A stretch of DNA of 64,000 nt from Gammaproteobacteria bacterium (GTDB taxonomy: Bacteria > Pseudomonadota > Gammaproteobacteria > SZUA-140), in NCBI GenBank assembly GCA_015491865.1, contig WFVD01000013.1:150074-214073 (forward strand). Direction: 5' to 3'. The translations under genes and the position numbers were made by a program. Below are positions 53,119 to 61,659 of the stretch, one piece after another; positions within the stretch are counted from its first letter, which is position 1; each line of letters opens with the position of its first letter. A model generated the notes under the pieces. That model saw only the letters and a list, made by a program, of their open reading frames with translations, did no database searches and was not told the origin of the DNA.

Positions 53119-55416
53119 ATGGCGGTTATAACGCAACCATTAACCAGTGATGAAGAGATTGTTCGCTACGAAGAGACGCTACAGGCGTTTCTCGAGGAGC
53201 GCATCGATCACGACCGTTTTCAATCGATGCGCTTGCAGCAGGGGATCTACGGCCAGCGCCAGGAAGGGGTGAACATGGTGCGCATCAAACTGCCAGGCGG
53301 CCAGTTCAATGCCAGCCAGGCAGAGCATGTTGCCGATATCGTTGAAAAATACTCTCAGCACGACACCGCCCATGTCACCACCCGCCAGGCGATCCAGGTT
53401 CATTATATCCCGCTGGAAAAGACCCCGGCTGCCATTCGTCACCTTGCCAAGGCGAACCTGACCTCGCGTGAAGCGTGCAACAACACCGTACGCAACATCA
53501 CTGGCTGCCCGCTGGCCGGCGTCTGTCCGCATGAGCACACCGACATCTCGCCGGTACTGAACAGTGTGGCACAGCATTTCCTGCGCTACCCACTGACCCA
53601 GCATCTGCCACGTAAATTCAAAATGAGTTTCTCTGGTTGTGAGTCCGACTGCGCGCAGGCGATGATCCACGATGTCGGTATTGTTGCGACCCGAAAAGAT
53701 GGGGTGCCCGGTTTCAAAATCCTTGCTGGCGGCGGCCTGGGCCACAAACCACGCCACGCGATCACCGTTGAGACGTTCGTACCAGAGAAACAGCTACTCG
53801 CCTCGATGGAGGCGCTGATCTCGCTCCATAATCGCTACTCGAACCGCCGCATGCGCGCCAAATCACGCATCAAGTTTCTGGTCGATAAATTTGGCAAAGC
53901 GGGCTTTATCGAAAAATATAAAGAGGAGCTGGAACGCACCACCACCGCGCTGGCAGACAAAACCCTGCCGGCCGCCGAATGGGTTGAGCCTAAATCTGGC
54001 AAGGGCTACAACAACCCCGGCGCACCACGTGCGGTGCTGGCGCAGAAACAGGACGGCCTGAACATCTTCCCGATTGCCCTACCGATTGGTGATATCACGG
54101 TGGCGCAGCTGCGTGGTCTTGCGGCGCTGATGCGCAATCACAACATCGTCGATGTGCGCACCACGCAGGACCAGAACCTGATGCTGGTCGGTGTGCCCGA
54201 TGAGAAGATCGCCACTGTGCGCGCCGATCTCGAAGCGCTATCACTCAAGCAGCCTGAGACAGGCAACGACGTCGTTGCCTGTCCCGGCACCTCAACCTGC
54301 CGCCTCGGCATCACCTCATCAACCATCCTCGGGCCAAAACTTAGCGGTGGCGATGATGACCTGCGCCTGCGTGTCAGCGGTTGCCACAACGGCTGTGCAC
54401 AGCCCGAAACTGGCGATATCGGCATCTACGGTGAAGGCAAACGCAAACATGGCAAACTTATCCCACACTACCAGATGTACATCGGTGGGGATGGCCGCAA
54501 CGGCGGCGCAATTGCGATCAAGGGACCAACCGTTCCTTCGGCGCGCATCGAGTCTGCTATCGATAAAGTGAAGACAACGTACAAAGCCGACCGTAGTAAC
54601 GATGAGAGCTTCTTTAGCTGGGCGCAAAACAAAGACTCTGCCTACTTTAAAACGCTGCTAAACGATATCGCGACTGTCGAAGAGCATGAGGTCGCCGACG
54701 TGCTTCATGATCACGGCGACGGGGCCGACTTTAAAGTACTGCAACTGGGAGGGGGCGAATGTTCCGGCGCGGCGCAGGAGACAGTGGCAGCCAACTTCTC
54801 GGAAGCGGCCACCGAGCGCACCTATCGCAACGCCTTCCTGCTACAGCGTAAATATGACGATGCGCTGGAGTGCGCGGCCGAAGTCGGGCGTCGTGTCGGT
54901 CAGTCACTGCTGTTCCTCGCCGGTGAAAAACCGCTCGATGATCTCCAGGAGATGGGCACACTGCTGCAGACGGCGCTGCCGGCACAAGCGCTCCTTGGTC
55001 AGCAGCTTGCGGAGTTTGGCGAGCTGATCGCCGCGCTACAGAGTGAGTTCGACGATGCAAGCTTTGCCGAGCTGGCGCAGGCGATGGATCACTGGACAGT
55101 TGAGGCTGCCAACGCCTGCCAGACCATCGACCAGCAGCTCGATCTGAGCGCTTCGGTTGCTGCCATTCCGGCGGCCGCCGCAGAAAAAGCGACCGCTGAG
55201 GCTATTGACCTCAGCACCTTTGGTTGCCCACTGCACTACATCAAGGCGCGCAATGAGCTACGTAAATTCTCAACCGGCGAGGTGGTTGATTTCCTCTTTA
55301 CTGCCGGCGAGCCTTCGCAGCAGGTCTCCTCCAGCCTCGCCAGCGAGGGGCACGAAATTCTGGAAACCGAAGCGCAGGGCGACAAAACACGCATTCGAGT
55401 TAAGAAGGCTGGTTAA
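53119..55416 (+). CDS. Siroheme nitrite/sulfite reductase fused to a TusA-like sulfur carrier domain
   Basis: Residue numbers count from the GTG one codon before this ATG. Residues 1-535 are a NirA/CysI-type siroheme-[4Fe-4S] reductase of two homologous halves. The substrate-side basic residues are in the first half (TTRQAIQ at Arg90; PRKFKM with Lys167/Lys169). The cluster ligands are in the second half: C389-x5-C395 and C423-x3-C427. Unusually the first half also has C131-x5-C137 and C175-x3-C179. A helical segment (about 540-690) follows. Residues 697-766 are TusA-like, with Cys704 in FGCPLHY. The setting (CysB, exporter, APS reductase) favours sulfite reduction to sulfide, with sulfur handed to the carrier Cys (inference). 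Confidence 0.9.
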   Translation: MAVITQPLTSDEEIVRYEETLQAFLEERIDHDRFQSMRLQQGIYGQRQEGVNMVRIKLPGGQFNASQAEHVADIVEKYSQHDTAHVTTRQAIQVHYIPLEKTPAAIRHLAKANLTSREACNNTVRNITGCPLAGVCPHEHTDISPVLNSVAQHFLRYPLTQHLPRKFKMSFSGCESDCAQAMIHDVGIVATRKDGVPGFKILAGGGLGHKPRHAITVETFVPEKQLLASMEALISLHNRYSNRRMRAKSRIKFLVDKFGKAGFIEKYKEELERTTTALADKTLPAAEWVEPKSGKGYNNPGAPRAVLAQKQDGLNIFPIALPIGDITVAQLRGLAALMRNHNIVDVRTTQDQNLMLVGVPDEKIATVRADLEALSLKQPETGNDVVACPGTSTCRLGITSSTILGPKLSGGDDDLRLRVSGCHNGCAQPETGDIGIYGEGKRKHGKLIPHYQMYIGGDGRNGGAIAIKGPTVPSARIESAIDKVKTTYKADRSNDESFFSWAQNKDSAYFKTLLNDIATVEEHEVADVLHDHGDGADFKVLQLGGGECSGAAQETVAANFSEAATERTYRNAFLLQRKYDDALECAAEVGRRVGQSLLFLAGEKPLDDLQEMGTLLQTALPAQALLGQQLAEFGELIAALQSEFDDASFAELAQAMDHWTVEAANACQTIDQQLDLSASVAAIPAAAAEKATAEAIDLSTFGCPLHYIKARNELRKFSTGEVVDFLFTAGEPSQQVSSSLASEGHEILETEAQGDKTRIRVKKAG

Positions 55417-55452
55417 ACTACCTTTACAAAACAATTAGATGGGCGTTGTTTT

Positions 55453-55480
55453 TGGGCTGACTATATTTTTAGTCAGCCCA
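55453..55480 (+). terminator. Hairpin between the reductase and cysH genes
   Basis: TGGGCTGACTA and TAGTCAGCCCA form a perfect 11 bp stem with a TATTTT loop, 37 bp after the reductase stop and 23 bp before the cysH start. Weak T-rich sequence follows. It may partly end transcription or stabilise the upstream mRNA, letting the two genes be expressed at different levels. Confidence 0.6.
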
Positions 55481-55503
55481 GCTTATTTTAAGAGGAGATA
55501 AAA

Positions 55504-56208
55504 ATGGACTCTGAATCGACACTGGATGCCGCCTTAATAACCAAAATTGAGCAGGCTAAAAAGGTGCTGATCGAGATCGCCAGCGGCTACTCGCCCGCCA
55601 CCTTCGCCAACAGCTTTGGTGCCGAAGATATGGTCTGTACTGATCTGATCTGTAAGTTCGCGCCAGCCATTGAGATCTTCACGCTCGACACCGGCCGCCT
55701 GCCACAGGAGACCCATACGACGATCCAGCAGGCGATGAAGCACTACGGCCGAGAGTTCGCCATCTATGCGCCAGAGAGCGCTGATATTGAGGCCTATTCA
55801 CGAAAAAATGGCCCTAATGCCTTCTATGACTCCATCGAGCTGCGCAAGGCGTGCTGTCGAATCCGCAAAGTATTGCCGCTACAACGCGCACTAAAAGGGA
55901 AAAGGGCGTGGATCACCGGTATGCGAGCTGAGCAGTCACCAACCCGCGGTGATTTACCCGAATCGGAATGGGATGAAGGCAACGACCTGCAGAAGTTTAA
56001 TCCGCTCACTCACTGGAGCAATAAAGAGGTCTGGACCTACATCCACCACTTCAATCTCCCCTATAACGCACTGCACGACCAGCACTACGCCAGCATCGGC
56101 TGCGCCCCCTGTACCCGTGCGATTGCGATGGGTGAAGATATCCGTGCTGGACGCTGGTGGTGGGAAGATCCAGAAAATAGAGAGTGTGGCCTGCACGTTA
56201 AGAGATAA
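55504..56208 (+). CDS. cysH: Adenylyl-sulfate (APS) reductase, CysH family
   Basis: This 234-residue enzyme reduces activated sulfate to sulfite with thioredoxin or glutathione. The PAPS-reductase fold shows ANSFGAEDMV (about 36-45) and TLDTGRLPQET (about 60-70). The C-terminal catalytic Cys is in RECGLHVK. CC (in RKACCRIRK, about 116) and CAPC (about 199-202) mark the [4Fe-4S] type, which uses APS rather than PAPS. A GAGG ribosome-binding site precedes the ATG. It feeds sulfite to the reductase encoded just upstream. Confidence 0.95.
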   Translation: MDSESTLDAALITKIEQAKKVLIEIASGYSPATFANSFGAEDMVCTDLICKFAPAIEIFTLDTGRLPQETHTTIQQAMKHYGREFAIYAPESADIEAYSRKNGPNAFYDSIELRKACCRIRKVLPLQRALKGKRAWITGMRAEQSPTRGDLPESEWDEGNDLQKFNPLTHWSNKEVWTYIHHFNLPYNALHDQHYASIGCAPCTRAIAMGEDIRAGRWWWEDPENRECGLHVKR

Positions 56209-56211
56209 AAT

Positions 56212-56238
56212 AAAAAGGCTCATTTAGTGAGCCTTTTT
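56212..56238. terminator. Bidirectional rho-independent terminator after cysH
   Basis: AAAAAGGCTCA and TGAGCCTTTTT form an 11 bp stem with a TTTAG loop, with the T-run on the plus-strand side for cysH and the A-run serving the minus-strand diguanylate cyclase gene. It is a clear bidirectional terminator in the 61 bp between the two stop codons. Confidence 0.9.
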
Positions 56239-56269
56239 ATCGACAGCTGGCGGCGCTCATAACCGTTCC

Positions 56270-57427
56270 TCACCACCCCTCCGGCACCTCAATTTCACCG
56301 CCACTCTCAACACGGTTACGGCCATTCGCCTTCGCCTTATAAAGCGCTTTATCCGCCTGCCCCACCATATATTCACCCTGCATGCACATTGCAGCCTCAC
56401 CCTGCCGGGCGGGGTTAAAGGTGGTGACGCCAATTGAAATGGTGACCGAAAAATCGGCATGCCCATCAACACTAAAGAGATGCTGTTCGATGCTTTCACG
56501 AATACGCTCCGCCACTTCCAGCGCCTCCGCTTCACTCGCCTGTGAGAGCAGGGCCGAGAACTCTTCACCACCGTAACGGGAGAGCACATCACTGCCGCGC
56601 ATCTGCGCACGGATCAGCGCTGCGACATCACGCAACACCAAGTCACCAACCTGATGGCCGTAGGTATCATTCACCTGCTTAAAGAGATCAACATCGAGTA
56701 ACATGCAGGAGAGCAGCCGTTTGTTACGCTTGGCCAGTCCCACCTCCTCTTCGAGGCGCTGGTCAAAAAATCGGCGGTTATTGATTGCCGTTAGCGTGTC
56801 CGTCAAGCCCTGTCGCTTGAGCCGTTCAATATTCACCGCATTTTCCAGGCAGATCGAAACAATCGCCGAGAGGTGTTCAAAAAAGTCTGTCCGCACGCCG
56901 CGCACAAAGCGCTCCGCGCTATAGCTGCCGACATTCAGACTGCCGATCAACTTACCCTGGCGCACCAGTGGCAACAGCGCCACACTGCCGGGAGTGCGAC
57001 GGCGCGCCGGAAAAAGGTTGGCGTGCTGGCGTGCACGATAGGGGCCGAGCGTTGGAAAAAGTGACATCTGATAATGGGCGCTAAGGTCGTCGCTATCGGA
57101 TGCAAACATCAGATGAGGCATCTCGCGCAGATCCACCCCCTCCTCTTCCAGCGCACGTTGAATTTCATATTCAGGATCGAGCAGCAACAGCGTCACCTCA
57201 TCCCAACGGAAGGTCGCGTAGTCGGGGCTCAACACGGCATTAATCAGATCATGCACCGAACTAAGGCCAATAAGCTTTAACTCCAGCGACTGAAAACGGC
57301 GCATCTTGCGCTCATTTTTGCGCGCTTCGGCAATAAATTCATCCAGCCGGTGGCGTAAAATCTTATTTTCAGAAACAGGGTCCTTCGTCATTCCACCAAT
57401 GCGTTCCAACATATATGATGCGCTCAT
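56270..57427 (-). CDS. GAF (DUF484-like)-GGDEF diguanylate cyclase
   Basis: This 385-residue soluble protein begins with a short coiled coil (about 20-50) and a DUF484/GAF-type sensory domain (about 55-205, with GSVALLPLVRQGKLIGSLNV). It ends with a GGDEF domain (about 210-375). The active site is intact as GGEEF with DVDLFKQVNDTYGH upstream, and the inhibitory RxxD site is present (RGSD, five residues before GGEEF). It should make c-di-GMP with product inhibition. The input ligand is unknown. An internal Met at residue 13 is an alternative start. Confidence 0.92.
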   Translation of the reverse strand: MSASYMLERIGGMTKDPVSENKILRHRLDEFIAEARKNERKMRRFQSLELKLIGLSSVHDLINAVLSPDYATFRWDEVTLLLLDPEYEIQRALEEEGVDLREMPHLMFASDSDDLSAHYQMSLFPTLGPYRARQHANLFPARRRTPGSVALLPLVRQGKLIGSLNVGSYSAERFVRGVRTDFFEHLSAIVSICLENAVNIERLKRQGLTDTLTAINNRRFFDQRLEEEVGLAKRNKRLLSCMLLDVDLFKQVNDTYGHQVGDLVLRDVAALIRAQMRGSDVLSRYGGEEFSALLSQASEAEALEVAERIRESIEQHLFSVDGHADFSVTISIGVTTFNPARQGEAAMCMQGEYMVGQADKALYKAKANGRNRVESGGEIEVPEGW

Positions 57428-57496
57428 AATCCCACGTTCCTCGTGTATCTGTTAAGGTTTAGCAGATAGTCCTTTTGAGCAATACAGCGTATCGAT

Positions 57497-58528
57497 ATGA
57501 ATTGTATGGGCCTTACAAACCGTTTAAGAAGATCCGGGAGATTGCTTCCACTGCTGATAGTGGCGCTCACGCTACTCTCTGCCTGTGCCACGCATCGCCC
57601 CCACCATGACGCTCTCCCAAACAGCAACGCGCCTCTCACCGCTTATATTGTTAACGACCAGAAAGAGGATTTCTCTCGCTTTGCACCCATTTTTATTACT
57701 GAACAGGATGAAAAGAGATTTAATCGCATCGGTAAACCGCGCGCCCGCTTCGATGCTGATGGCGATGAGCAGATCGACATTGATGCCACAAAACCGTTTG
57801 TCTATGTTGATCGTCAACCATTCACCACCGCGAGCGGTCACTACACCAACCTGATCTACCGCATTCACTTTGAAAAAACACCCTTTAGCCTCTTCCCCTT
57901 TCACATCACTGCCGGCAAAAATAACGGTTTGTTGACAGTCATAACACTAGATGCAAAGAACAGGCCGCTACTCATCACTACCGTCCACACCTGCGGCTGC
58001 TTTCTCGCCATTGTCCCGACCAGTTATCTGTCCACCTCAGCCTACCCAGCAGGTTGGGAGCGTAATTCGCAATGGGTGTACGGCATGACACTGCCGGGGC
58101 TGTTGCAACTTCCCGAGCCGCTTGACGGTGATAGCCGCATCGCGATCTATCTAAAAAATGAGACCCACCGCGTCATGGAGATCGCTTTATTGACACAGGC
58201 AGAAATCGACCAGCACTACCAAACGAAAACGCTCAACATCGCACCCATTTCCGATTTACTGAAACTGCCGTTGGGCGACGGCACCACGACCTCATTTTAT
58301 GAAACCGAAGGTGGCCGTAAGGGGTATGTAAAAGGGGCGTACAAACCGTTAGAACGATTGCTGGTTAGCTGGTGGGCGCTGGACTGGCGAGTGGGAGAAG
58401 ATAAGGCGTTCGGAGATCAAGATAAAACCGGCGCCCTGTTTTATACCAGCTTAAAACCGTGGAACCGACAGGCCTCAGATATGTGGCCTTTTGCGGAATT
58501 TTTATCTTTCTGGGGGTGGAAGCTATAG
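57497..58528 (+). CDS. Predicted lipoprotein, function unknown
   Basis: This 343-residue protein has a lipoprotein signal: basic LRRSGRLLPLLIVALTLL followed by lipobox LSAC (Cys near residue 29). The mature part is beta-rich with no family I recognise; it contains FDADGDEQIDID (about 84-95), an acidic stretch that could bind calcium, and HTCGCFLAI (about 163-171) with a CxC pair. The C-terminus is Trp/Phe-rich (WWALDWRVG, MWPFAEFLSFWGWK). It is divergent from the diguanylate cyclase gene over 69 bp. An inverted repeat (GTGCTCC..GGAGCAC, 58573-58599) follows and may be a terminator. Confidence 0.82.
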   Translation: MNCMGLTNRLRRSGRLLPLLIVALTLLSACATHRPHHDALPNSNAPLTAYIVNDQKEDFSRFAPIFITEQDEKRFNRIGKPRARFDADGDEQIDIDATKPFVYVDRQPFTTASGHYTNLIYRIHFEKTPFSLFPFHITAGKNNGLLTVITLDAKNRPLLITTVHTCGCFLAIVPTSYLSTSAYPAGWERNSQWVYGMTLPGLLQLPEPLDGDSRIAIYLKNETHRVMEIALLTQAEIDQHYQTKTLNIAPISDLLKLPLGDGTTTSFYETEGGRKGYVKGAYKPLERLLVSWWALDWRVGEDKAFGDQDKTGALFYTSLKPWNRQASDMWPFAEFLSFWGWKL

Positions 58529-58653
58529 CTGTTTCCAGCACCGAAGCTGGGGAAGATGGAACCGTAGCAACCGTGCTCCCACTAACAATGGTGGAGCACG
58601 CGGCTCACCTTCAACGTGGAATTGTATCCCTGTTTACAGGAAATATTTGAGCA

Positions 58654-58917
58654 TTAATCCTCTTCTGACCCTGCTCTCTCCTGCATCTTCTTTTGCCACA
58701 TGCCGTAACCCATCGCACCAAAACAGATAAACAGCAGCGGGAACATCAGGGCGTTCAGCAGCGGTGCTATAGAGCCCATCCCTATGGCGTTTAAAAGCAT
58801 GGTCAGCAAAGGTGTAAAGAGGAAGACGGTGGCAACAAGCGCACCTTTAAGGCCGTTAAAAACCAGCCGGTCTGCCGGGGTTACGGGCTTATCTTGCTTC
58901 TTTTCTTCAGTCGTCAC
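58654..58917 (-). CDS. Small membrane protein, function unknown
   Basis: This 87-residue protein has a charged N-terminus (TTEEKKQDK), two hydrophobic segments (about 27-45 and 50-72) and a charged C-terminus, so it is probably a two-helix inner membrane protein. It lies 45 bp downstream of the TRAP large subunit gene on the same strand and may be co-transcribed. I do not recognise the family. Confidence 0.7.
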   Translation of the reverse strand: MTTEEKKQDKPVTPADRLVFNGLKGALVATVFLFTPLLTMLLNAIGMGSIAPLLNALMFPLLFICFGAMGYGMWQKKMQERAGSEED

Positions 58918-58962
58918 TTTTACTTACTCCCGATAGCCCCTATGCAGGCGAGGCGGAAACCA

Positions 58963-60303
58963 TTAACCAAACCCCTGCATCTCATCCATTAGTTGTGGCA
59001 GCCATGTTACAACATCCGGAAAGGCGATCAACAACCCCAGTACTGATAGTTGAATAATAATAAAGGGGATGACGCCCCGATAGATCTGAGTGATCTTCAC
59101 TGTCGGTGGTGCAGCCGCCTTGAGATAAAAGAGCGAAAAACCGAATGGTGGCGTGAGAAATGAGGTCTGCAAATTCATCGCAATCAGAATCGCAAACCAT
59201 ACGGGGTCGATATCCATCATAATCGCGATCGGTGCAATGATCGGTACCACTACAAAACAGATCTCAATAAAATCTAAAAAGAAACCCAGTATAAACACCA
59301 CTAACATACTGACGAACAGAAAACCCCAGACGCCGCCGGGCAGTTCCATCATCAGATCTTCCACTATCATGTCACCACCCATGCCGCGGAACACCAGGCC
59401 AAAGGTGGTTGCACCGATCAGGATTAGAAACACCATGCTGGTCATGCGCGTGGTCTGGCGCATGGTTTGCTGCAGTTTGGGGAGGTTAAGGCGACGGCGC
59501 AAGATTGCCAGTAGCATCGCGCCCAATGCGCCCACGGCAGCCGACTCTGTGGGTGAGGCGATACCAAAAAAGATTGAACCAAGTACCGCGACCACCAGCA
59601 GAAGTGGTGGCAGCAGACTGGTTAATACTGCCAGCCACAGGCTGCTATCACCCCGCTCTGCCTGTCGTTTTTTCACATCGATAGCGGGGGCCTGTTCAGG
59701 CTTTATCCATGCGACCACCATGATAAAAATGATAAACAGCGCGACCAGCAGAAAGCCCGGTACCACGGCACCGGCAAATAGCTGCCCGACCGGCACTCCG
59801 ATCACATCCGCCAGCAGAATCAGCACAATGCTGGGAGGGATGATCTGCCCGAGCGTACCGGAAGCGGCGATGGTGCCGGTGGCAAGTTCAGTACGATAAC
59901 CGTGTTTTAGTAGTGCCGGCAGGGCGATGACACCCATCGTAACCACCGTCGCCCCGACCACGCCGGTGGTGGCGGCAAGCAGCGCACCGACGATGACAAT
60001 CGACACCGCCAGCCCACCACGAATACGGCCAAACAACATCCCCATGGTTTCCAGCAGCTCTTCGGCGATGCCCGACTTCTCCAGCATAATCCCCATAAAG
60101 ACAAACAGCGGCACGGCCAGCAGGGTGAAGTTGGTCATCACCCCCCAGATACGCATCGGTAGGAGTTCGAAGAATTCGAGACCGAGAAAGATGCCGCCAA
60201 ACACCATCGAGACGGCACCCAGTGTGAATGCAACGGGGAAACCGATCATCAGCGCCGCGATCACCACGCCAAACATAATCAGCGCCCAGACTTCCATCTC
60301 CAT
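58963..60303 (-). CDS. TRAP transporter large permease (DctM family)
   Basis: This 446-residue protein has about twelve helices and the DctM landmarks: FGVVIAALMIGFPVAFTLG near the N-terminus, AVPLFVFMGIMLEKSGIAEE (about 63-82), GTLGQIIPPSIVLIL and a C-terminal QTSFLTPPFGFSLFYL. It is the ion-coupled translocation subunit of a TRAP carrier for organic acids or similar solutes. It overlaps the small permease gene by one base. No periplasmic binding protein (DctP/TAXI) gene is in the window, so substrate is open. The HP gene downstream may be associated. Confidence 0.93.
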   Translation of the reverse strand: MEMEVWALIMFGVVIAALMIGFPVAFTLGAVSMVFGGIFLGLEFFELLPMRIWGVMTNFTLLAVPLFVFMGIMLEKSGIAEELLETMGMLFGRIRGGLAVSIVIVGALLAATTGVVGATVVTMGVIALPALLKHGYRTELATGTIAASGTLGQIIPPSIVLILLADVIGVPVGQLFAGAVVPGFLLVALFIIFIMVVAWIKPEQAPAIDVKKRQAERGDSSLWLAVLTSLLPPLLLVVAVLGSIFFGIASPTESAAVGALGAMLLAILRRRLNLPKLQQTMRQTTRMTSMVFLILIGATTFGLVFRGMGGDMIVEDLMMELPGGVWGFLFVSMLVVFILGFFLDFIEICFVVVPIIAPIAIMMDIDPVWFAILIAMNLQTSFLTPPFGFSLFYLKAAAPPTVKITQIYRGVIPFIIIQLSVLGLLIAFPDVVTWLPQLMDEMQGFG

Positions 60304-60875
60304 TAGTGCGCTTTCTCCTGTGAAGCTTTTTCCGTGCCAGGGGCGTTGCGGTGAGCCGCAATCTTCTGCGCAGTTCGGATAATGATCGCAACGCCCTGTA
60401 GCGCCAGCAGCACGAAACAGAGCGGGATCATCAGTTTGATCAGGTAGCGGTGCGGCAATCCCCCCGGGTCGGGTGAATGCTCATTCAATAGATAAGCGTT
60501 CTCAACAAATGGCCATGAGCTATAGATAATCAACATACAAAATGGCAGCAGAAAAAAGAGTGTGCCAAAGAGATCTACCCAGGCGCGGCGACGTTCGCTC
60601 ATCCAGCGTGCGTGGTAGATAAGATCAACCCGCACATGCTCATCATGCTTCAATGTGTAGGCCGCGCCCAGCAAAAAGATCAGCGCAAAAATGTGCCACT
60701 CCAGCTCTTGCAGTGCGACCGAGCCTTCCTGAAACAGGTAGCGCATAGTGACGTCATAACTGACCAGCAGCACCAGCGCCAGCGTTAACCAGGAGACGGC
60801 TCGGCCACTCCACTCACTAAAATATTCGATAGCACTGGCAATACGCGCCAGTGCGTTATTCTTCGCTGTTGTCAT
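60303..60875 (-). CDS. TRAP transporter small permease (DctQ family)
   Basis: This 190-residue protein has four helices and the DctQ pattern: GRAVSWLTLALVLLVSYDVTM (two runs, about 24-44), QELEWHIFALIFLLGAAYTL (about 56-75), and KHDEHVRVDLIY (about 76-87). It partners the large subunit encoded 3'. It begins only 7 bp after the gspN stop codon, in the same direction as the type II secretion genes, so transcription may read through from them. Confidence 0.93.
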   Translation of the reverse strand: MTTAKNNALARIASAIEYFSEWSGRAVSWLTLALVLLVSYDVTMRYLFQEGSVALQELEWHIFALIFLLGAAYTLKHDEHVRVDLIYHARWMSERRRAWVDLFGTLFFLLPFCMLIIYSSWPFVENAYLLNEHSPDPGGLPHRYLIKLMIPLCFVLLALQGVAIIIRTAQKIAAHRNAPGTEKASQEKAH

Positions 60876-60882
60876 GAAAGTT

Positions 60883-61659
60883 TTAACCTGCGAAGGCGGC
60901 CAGGCGATTTACTGGCAGCTGCCCCTGATGCTTGATTGTGTAAACCCCTTTAGGATTGGGTGTGCCGATAAAACGCAAACCCTGCCGCAGGTCATTGCGC
61001 TGTTTGTCACGCAGTTCGATAGTCCCTGCAAAAAGGTACGCTCCTGATGGCTGGAGAAAGAGGGTGCCATTGACCTTTAGCGGCCCACCAATATCTCGTA
61101 TCACACCGTTTATCTTGCCGTCGACCGTAGTAAATTTTAGCTCGAAGTTACCCAGCGATCCGTTGTTCATCTCCAGCCCCGCCCCACGCCAGCGAATGGA
61201 GCCATCTATAGAGGCAAGTTCTGAACCATGAGTCGCAATCTCTTTAAGGTCAATGTCAAAAATACCCTTAAGGCCATATGCCAGCTGCTGAGAAAACTTT
61301 TCAATCGATGCTGCTGTCAGGCTCCCTTCAAAATCGCGTAGATAGAGACCACTCAGCCCTCGCCCCAGAGTTGCGGAGAACGCTCTCCCCTCATAACGAA
61401 AATTAACGGCTACCTGGGCGCGGCCACGAAACAGAGCGGAGGGTTGCGGTTGCCACTGTAGCGCTTCGAGCCGCTGCTGACCGATGATCGCCACCGCTGC
61501 CCTGCCGTGCCAGATCGTGCCGTCGATCTGGTAGAGAGAGGCGGGTAGCTGCGCCTTGACCAGGCCGTACAGACGATCAGCCGGCATCAACACCACCATA
61601 AAAACAAGGTAGCAAACCAGTAACAGTGCACTATAAAGAAAAGCCTTCTTTTTCATCAC
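60883..61659 (-). CDS. gspN: Type II secretion system protein N
   Basis: This 258-residue protein has an N-terminal membrane helix (about 6-27) and a periplasmic beta-rich domain with YQIDGTIWHGRAAVAIIGQQ (about 43-62), LQWQPQPSALFRGRAQV and IDGSIRWRG, matching GspN. GspN is an optional, poorly understood inner membrane component. It overlaps gspM by 4 bp and is followed by TRAP genes. Confidence 0.88.
   Translation of the reverse strand: MMKKKAFLYSALLLVCYLVFMVVLMPADRLYGLVKAQLPASLYQIDGTIWHGRAAVAIIGQQRLEALQWQPQPSALFRGRAQVAVNFRYEGRAFSATLGRGLSGLYLRDFEGSLTAASIEKFSQQLAYGLKGIFDIDLKEIATHGSELASIDGSIRWRGAGLEMNNGSLGNFELKFTTVDGKINGVIRDIGGPLKVNGTLFLQPSGAYLFAGTIELRDKQRNDLRQGLRFIGTPNPKGVYTIKHQGQLPVNRLAAFAG

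Noticed and set aside
55504..56208. CysH as a PAPS reductase
   Set aside because: The CC and CxxC cysteine pairs mark the [4Fe-4S] APS-type enzyme; PAPS reductases lack them.
58459..58650. Small plus-strand open frame overlapping the end of the lipoprotein gene
   Set aside because: It overlaps the lipoprotein in another frame, has no ribosome-binding site and its amino-acid make-up looks like a shadow; the sequence past 58528 better fits a 3' untranslated region with an inverted repeat.
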